Source: an uncultured Veillonella sp. (GTDB taxonomy: Bacteria; Bacillota; Negativicutes; Veillonellales; Veillonellaceae). From it: a DNA stretch of 9,298 nucleotides. Position 1 is the first letter of the stretch; each line of letters begins with the position of its first letter. Below the pieces are notes generated by a model. That model did not search any database. It was not told the origin of the DNA and was given only the letters and a program-made list of their open reading frames with translations. Of the stretch, positions 5,841-9,298 are shown piece by piece. Both the position numbers and the translations under genes were made by a program. The stretch lies in contig CAKQBP010000041.1 in NCBI GenBank assembly GCA_934216375.1, forward strand, positions 1-9,298, given 5' to 3'.

Positions 5841-5910
5841 TAATAGAATCATCAATACAAAACATCAAACCCTGAAATACTTTTACCAATATTAATGATT
5901 CTATTATTGT
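5837..5910 (-). repeat. Long inverted repeat (21-bp arms) downstream of cas2
   Basis: ACAATAATAGAATCAT (5837-5852) and ATGATTCTATTATTGT (5895-5910) are perfect complements. Pairing continues for five more positions inward with one mismatch (5853 C opposite 5894 A). In minus-strand RNA that pair becomes G-U, so all 21 pairs form. The loop is 32 bases. No T-run follows on the minus strand, so this is not a standard intrinsic terminator; it could protect or mark the 3' end of the cas mRNA, or be a DNA site in the leader. Confidence 0.75.
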
Positions 5911-5961
5911 TAATTACACCTCTACATAGTAACAGTATTAATCGAGAGTAACTGTTTATAT

Positions 5962-6237
5962 TTAAAGTACGATGCAGTCTTGTTCCTTACGTTCTCCAAT
6001 ACCCCAAGTATAGATATTTATAATATCATCAAGGACATAGACTCGTAAGGAGTCCTCTATAGGATTAATCATCTTACTAGCTCGCCGCATCATAGCATCA
6101 TATTGCTTCCTATTAAGCAAAGCTTCAAACGCAGACTTTTGGACACGAACACCATAACGTTCCAAGCATTTAACAAGACGGTTACGCGTTTTGTTATCCA
6201 CCACATCATAGATAACTAGGACGATAAACTTTTTCAT
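5962..6237 (-). CDS. cas2: CRISPR-associated endonuclease Cas2
   Basis: A 91-residue protein of normal Cas2 size. It opens MKKFIVLVIYDVVDNKTRNR, a ferredoxin-like first strand with the conserved aspartate at residue 11, followed by LVKCLERYGVRVQKSAFEA, which is typical of the family. Cas2 dimers bridge two Cas1 dimers in the spacer-integration complex. The ATG lies one base after the cas1 stop codon, with GGAG inside the end of cas1 as ribosome binding site, so the two are translated together. It is the last gene before the leader and array. Confidence 0.97.
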   Translation of the reverse strand: MKKFIVLVIYDVVDNKTRNRLVKCLERYGVRVQKSAFEALLNRKQYDAMMRRASKMINPIEDSLRVYVLDDIINIYTWGIGERKEQDCIVL

Positions 6238-6238
6238 A

Positions 6239-7234
6239 TCAGTGAATCTCCAATGGCGTATACAAATCTACATCTTCGTGTATAATTGCACTAGCAAATT
6301 GCTTACACTGTTTATAGATAGATTCACGATAGCTTTTACAATCATCAATATATTGATTTTCAGAACGAATTTTCTTATTATAGGCCATTAAAAATGCCTT
6401 ACGTCCCTCTGCTGTCAGGTAGCAACCTTTATCAGAATTATCAAATTCGGATAAATCTACCATATTACGGCTCACCATAGATAGCACCATAGAATCTATA
6501 ATTGGCGCCCGCCATTCTTCAATTAAGTCAGATGCGAGGGCTGGATGACCTTTAGCTAGGCTATGCATAACGCCTACAAATGGATGTAGACCTGCATTAA
6601 TTACACCTGCCAAGATTTCATTGAACAACATACTGTATCCTAATCCGAGCATAGCATTAAACGGATCTCGAGGTGGTTGTTTCGTACGTTTTGTAAAAGC
6701 AAAAGCAGATGGCACAATTTTACCTAGTGCTTCAAAATAAAGACGACTTATCAGTCCTTCATAGCCCATGAGTTCAGATACACGCATACATTCACCAATA
6801 TGGCTACGTACAGATTTAATATTCGCAATCTGTACATCTATATTAATATCCTCTTCCAAGTTGCGTGCGTAGCGGCGAAGAATAGTCAGCTGATTACGTA
6901 CCTTCGCCCGAATAATTTTACGTGACATAGCCACTCTAAATGCATTATCATCTAACAAATCAAATTGCTTCTTATGTTTGTTAATGTCAATAGTATTAGT
7001 ATTGATTATAGTACCAAAATACTTTCCATAACCAGATAGCCATGTAATAGGTACGCCACGTTCAATAAAATCAGTTACCAATGAGCTTGTTATAGATACT
7101 GAGTCAAAGACAGTAATATCTTCAATTCGCTCTAAAGGAACCTCGAACAATACCTCATTATTACGACCAACTACAACATGACCACCGTCACGCTTGATAA
7201 ACGATCCTGCTTCTGTAACATATAAGGATGACAT
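6239..7234 (-). CDS. cas1: CRISPR-associated integrase Cas1
   Basis: A 331-residue Cas1, the integrase that inserts new spacers at the leader end of the array. The N-terminal beta domain begins MSSLYVTEAGSFIKRDGG, and the helical catalytic domain carries the expected metal ligands: Glu159 (in MGYEGLISR), His224 (in FVGVMHS) and Asp236 with Glu239 (in ASDLIEEWR). The segment RDPFNAMLGLGYSMLFNEIL (189-208) is a typical Cas1 core block. Nothing is missing, so the adaptation module looks functional. The ATG at 7234 follows a strong AAGGAGG with 7-base spacing. A 98-base gap separates it from csm6; no convincing promoter is seen there, so it is probably co-transcribed. Confidence 0.98.
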   Translation of the reverse strand: MSSLYVTEAGSFIKRDGGHVVVGRNNEVLFEVPLERIEDITVFDSVSITSSLVTDFIERGVPITWLSGYGKYFGTIINTNTIDINKHKKQFDLLDDNAFRVAMSRKIIRAKVRNQLTILRRYARNLEEDINIDVQIANIKSVRSHIGECMRVSELMGYEGLISRLYFEALGKIVPSAFAFTKRTKQPPRDPFNAMLGLGYSMLFNEILAGVINAGLHPFVGVMHSLAKGHPALASDLIEEWRAPIIDSMVLSMVSRNMVDLSEFDNSDKGCYLTAEGRKAFLMAYNKKIRSENQYIDDCKSYRESIYKQCKQFASAIIHEDVDLYTPLEIH

Positions 7235-7332
7235 ATAGTCGCCTCCTTTTATACAAATGAATACGCTAAGGAATCAATTTTGGGTCTAAAGATGATAATC
7301 TATAAAATTATTCAGTTTAATGCGTTTTCACA

Positions 7333-8652
7333 CTATTGAATTTGTTCTAACACATATGTATTGATGGTATCGTAAATTAGTTTATTCTGTTTTTCTTGTC
7401 CAGTAATAATAAAGAAGACATCCTTAATCTGATGTAAGAAAGATTGTAATGATTGAATATCTGCAGCACTACAAATATCTTGTTCTGTAAATACAACAAT
7501 CTCATGAGCCATTTTATTACGAATTTTTTTCTCAATTCTACGTATCTCTTTTAATTGCTTCAATAAAGATCTGTCAACTGTATCATAGTCTTCTAACATA
7601 TGTAACATATGATAAAAAGATACTTGAAGTTCTTGTAGATATGGAGTATCAGAGTTCCCATGCCATGATTCATAAAGTTTAGGATACTGATTTTTAAACG
7701 CTACCATGTCAAGGCGCACTCCCTTAGATGTTTTTTTCTCAACTTGGCGCCAGTTTACACGGAACTCTTTAGTGAAGTAATAACGCATCAACTCATACAT
7801 AAATGGAGTAGTTTTTAAAATAAAATCCTCAATTTGACCTTGTTTTAATCGCACTTCCATAAGCATTAAAAACTCATGCAACTTGCGTAGCACCTTATCG
7901 GTAAATATAGAAGATAAGTTTATAGGGCCTACTTTACGAGACTTTTCTAAAGCACCATCATAATCTAAACCCAATCGCAATTGAGCATGTTCTAAGAATG
8001 GTAATACATCAATAACAACACCATCTTTAAAGGTTCTTTTATAGCCATGATAAAGACTTATAGCCTCTTTATATTTATAGCTATTAATAAGAGTATGGAG
8101 AGATTGTTTAAGATTGTTACGCTTAATATATCCCATCTGAGGTTCATAGCATCGATTTTCAGTGTCTTCTTGATCATCAAAGTTATTTTCAATAACGATT
8201 TCAATATCTTCGTCATCATTAACTGCTGGCTCAGAACGATTAGAACTACCTTGAGGACTATCAACTTGTATACCTCGTACCGCATCATGTTCCACGCTAA
8301 GATAAGACATAATTAACTTCATTTGAGGGGTACCAGAGCTTAAGTTAATCAATATCTCTGCATCAGGATACTCTGAAAGCAGCTCATAGAAATGGTCAAC
8401 AAACGGTTGTAAAGTATCAATGCGATGTACATCTTCAAGACCTGTGTATACAAGCTTAATATCTAAATCAGCTTTCACATGTTTTAAAGCCTTAGAAAAT
8501 CGACTGTCAGATGCTTCCTTTTGCTCCATATCCTTACTCAATACGAGGACTGCCATATCAGGGTTATAATGCCTTACGATATGAAGCATCCCTCCATCAT
8601 AGCAACCACGAATAGGATCTGTATCCCCTACGGGGGTATAAAGAATTCTCAT
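7333..8652 (-). CDS. csm6: Csm6, CARF-HEPN ribonuclease of a type III-A CRISPR system
   Basis: A 439-residue protein. The N-terminal CARF domain (about residues 1-140) has MRILYTPVGDTDPIRG and the ligand-binding motif NLSSGTPQMK (103-112). A C-terminal HEPN domain carries the ribonuclease motif RNKMAH (Arg378, Asn379, His383; R-N-x3-H). Csm6 dimers are known to be switched on by cyclic oligoadenylates made by Cas10 on target recognition, and then cut RNA non-specifically. After the CARF core there is a very acidic, probably flexible segment (residues 145-165). The start codon overlaps the cas6 stop as ATGA, with GAGG 7 bases upstream, so translation is coupled to cas6. This gene is the main reason for calling the locus type III-A. 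Confidence 0.93.
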   Translation of the reverse strand: MRILYTPVGDTDPIRGCYDGGMLHIVRHYNPDMAVLVLSKDMEQKEASDSRFSKALKHVKADLDIKLVYTGLEDVHRIDTLQPFVDHFYELLSEYPDAEILINLSSGTPQMKLIMSYLSVEHDAVRGIQVDSPQGSSNRSEPAVNDDEDIEIVIENNFDDQEDTENRCYEPQMGYIKRNNLKQSLHTLINSYKYKEAISLYHGYKRTFKDGVVIDVLPFLEHAQLRLGLDYDGALEKSRKVGPINLSSIFTDKVLRKLHEFLMLMEVRLKQGQIEDFILKTTPFMYELMRYYFTKEFRVNWRQVEKKTSKGVRLDMVAFKNQYPKLYESWHGNSDTPYLQELQVSFYHMLHMLEDYDTVDRSLLKQLKEIRRIEKKIRNKMAHEIVVFTEQDICSAADIQSLQSFLHQIKDVFFIITGQEKQNKLIYDTINTYVLEQIQ

Positions 8653-9298
8653 TGTACTACCTCACTTTGTACGCCACCCATGCCTAATGCGGTCTTAATT
8701 CCGAGCCCTGTGAATTGGCTATAGTAGGTCAATAGAGATAAGATGCGTTGCATCACTAAATTTCGCTTAAATTGCATAACAATCTCTCCACGGAAACCAC
8801 GGATTTTAACCCCTTCTAAACCATACATGCCCATACGCAAATTATAGTCGCGAATGAAAGCTGCCGATTCAAGCGCAGCTAATAAATCATCGGAATCTAT
8901 CATTTCAAATGTAGTGAACTGGTTCCATTGGCGCAACAAATAGCGATAGATACGAAATGCTTCAGGGAATATTGTATATTGTTGGTCTACCTTAAAGCTT
9001 GTTGTGGTCACGCACCTCAATTTCGCTTGTGTATATTCTGCTTCACCACTCCAAAACTTAGCCATTAATGCTTCATAGGAGGTTTCCTCTAAAATGGTTC
9101 TATCTTGAATGTAAATATGCCCTCGTTTTTGTTTCAAAAAAATCTTTTCAGGCATATCTAGTGCTGGTCGTAATATACGCTCAACAGCCTCTGCTGTTAC
9201 AGCAGAAAGGCGCCAAATATAATGACCTTTTTCTTTATCAAAATAGATATATTGGCTATAAGGGCGCAGGCCCGTTTCATGCAACTGACCTGCGTATT
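8649..9298 (-). CDS. cas6: CRISPR RNA endonuclease Cas6, C-terminal 215 residues (cut by window edge)
   Basis: The reading frame is open to the right edge; the first visible residues are YAGQLHETGLRPYSQYIYF, which matches a block some 30-40 residues into typical Cas6 proteins, so a short N-terminal part is outside the window. The internal TTG at 9284 is not a real start. The C-terminal glycine-rich loop GLGIKTALGMGGV (near the end of the protein) is the hallmark of Cas6 in type III and I-B systems. The histidine in QLHETGLRPYSQ is a candidate catalytic residue. Cas6 cuts the precursor transcript at the base of each repeat hairpin; the repeats here have the matching hairpin with an 8-base handle. 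It overlaps csm6 by four bases. Confidence 0.93.
   Translation of the reverse strand, partial: YAGQLHETGLRPYSQYIYFDKEKGHYIWRLSAVTAEAVERILRPALDMPEKIFLKQKRGHIYIQDRTILEETSYEALMAKFWSGEAEYTQAKLRCVTTTSFKVDQQYTIFPEAFRIYRYLLRQWNQFTTFEMIDSDDLLAALESAAFIRDYNLRMGMYGLEGVKIRGFRGEIVMQFKRNLVMQRILSLLTYYSQFTGLGIKTALGMGGVQSEVVQ

Larger units (their letters stand above)
5645..5961 (-). promoter_or_regulatory. CRISPR leader region between cas2 and the array
   Basis: This 317-base AT-rich stretch has no intact gene. Read on the minus strand from cas2 it contains a long inverted repeat (5910-5837), two extended -10 boxes (TGATATAAT at 5818-5810 and TGTTATAAT at 5768-5760) and, next to the first repeat, an inverted repeat TTTGGAAC (5651-5658) with GTTCCAAA (5674-5681). 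From the nearer -10 box, transcription would start near 5753, about 109 bases before the first repeat. The part nearest the array also carries a plus-strand open stretch with protein-like composition (5645-5737). Confidence 0.8.

Noticed and set aside
7235..7332. Promoter in the csm6-cas1 gap (TTGATT and TATAAA, minus strand)
   Set aside because: The -10-like box abuts the cas1 ribosome binding site, so a transcript from it would begin within that site; chance in AT-rich DNA is more likely.
8047..8316. Open frames on both strands inside csm6
   Set aside because: They are out-of-frame shadows of the AT-rich acidic region of csm6.

Overview
The window reads as chromosomal DNA of a low-to-medium G+C anaerobe. 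Strong AGGAGG-type ribosome binding sites and the protein set (YjiH/YjiG-like pair, CodB-like permease, Csm6/Cas6 CRISPR genes) suggest a Negativicute, most likely Veillonella or a close relative. This is an impression from protein character, not a database match.

Left part (1-3256): the 5' end of an IclR-family regulator gene runs off the left edge on the minus strand and is clearly richer in G+C than its surroundings. After a gene-poor stretch and a terminator comes an M20-family metallo-amidohydrolase (minus). It is divergent from a two-gene operon on the plus strand coding for the membrane proteins YjiH and YjiG, which overlap by 14 bases. The shared spacer carries a good promoter for yjiHG and a weaker one for the hydrolase. 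The layout suggests uptake or export of a small acylated or peptidic substrate coupled to its hydrolysis.

Middle part (3257-5076): a CodB-like (NCS1) nucleobase permease is preceded by a long 5' region with a promoter candidate, a palindrome just upstream of it, and a terminator hairpin directly before the ribosome binding site, so attenuation is likely. Five bases after the permease lies a 54-codon gene for a two-helix membrane protein. A bidirectional terminator then separates this operon from the CRISPR array.

Right part (5077-9298): a CRISPR-Cas locus on the minus strand, in transcription order cas6 (cut by the right edge), csm6, cas1, cas2, leader, array. The array has seven 35-base repeats plus one eroded terminal repeat, and seven spacers of 41-44 bases. 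Repeat decay at the left end places the leader next to cas2. The repeat hairpin lies exactly 8 bases from the spacer, as expected for Cas6 processing with an ACGGAAAC handle. Csm6 (CARF plus HEPN) points to a type III-A system with cyclic oligoadenylate signalling. No cas10 or csm1-csm5 gene is in the window; they would be expected beyond the right edge. The leader region contains a 21-bp inverted repeat fully pairable only as minus-strand RNA, two extended -10 boxes and a protein-like open stretch. I found no clearly new defence system; the points of novelty are in the leader, the permease 5' region and the small membrane protein.
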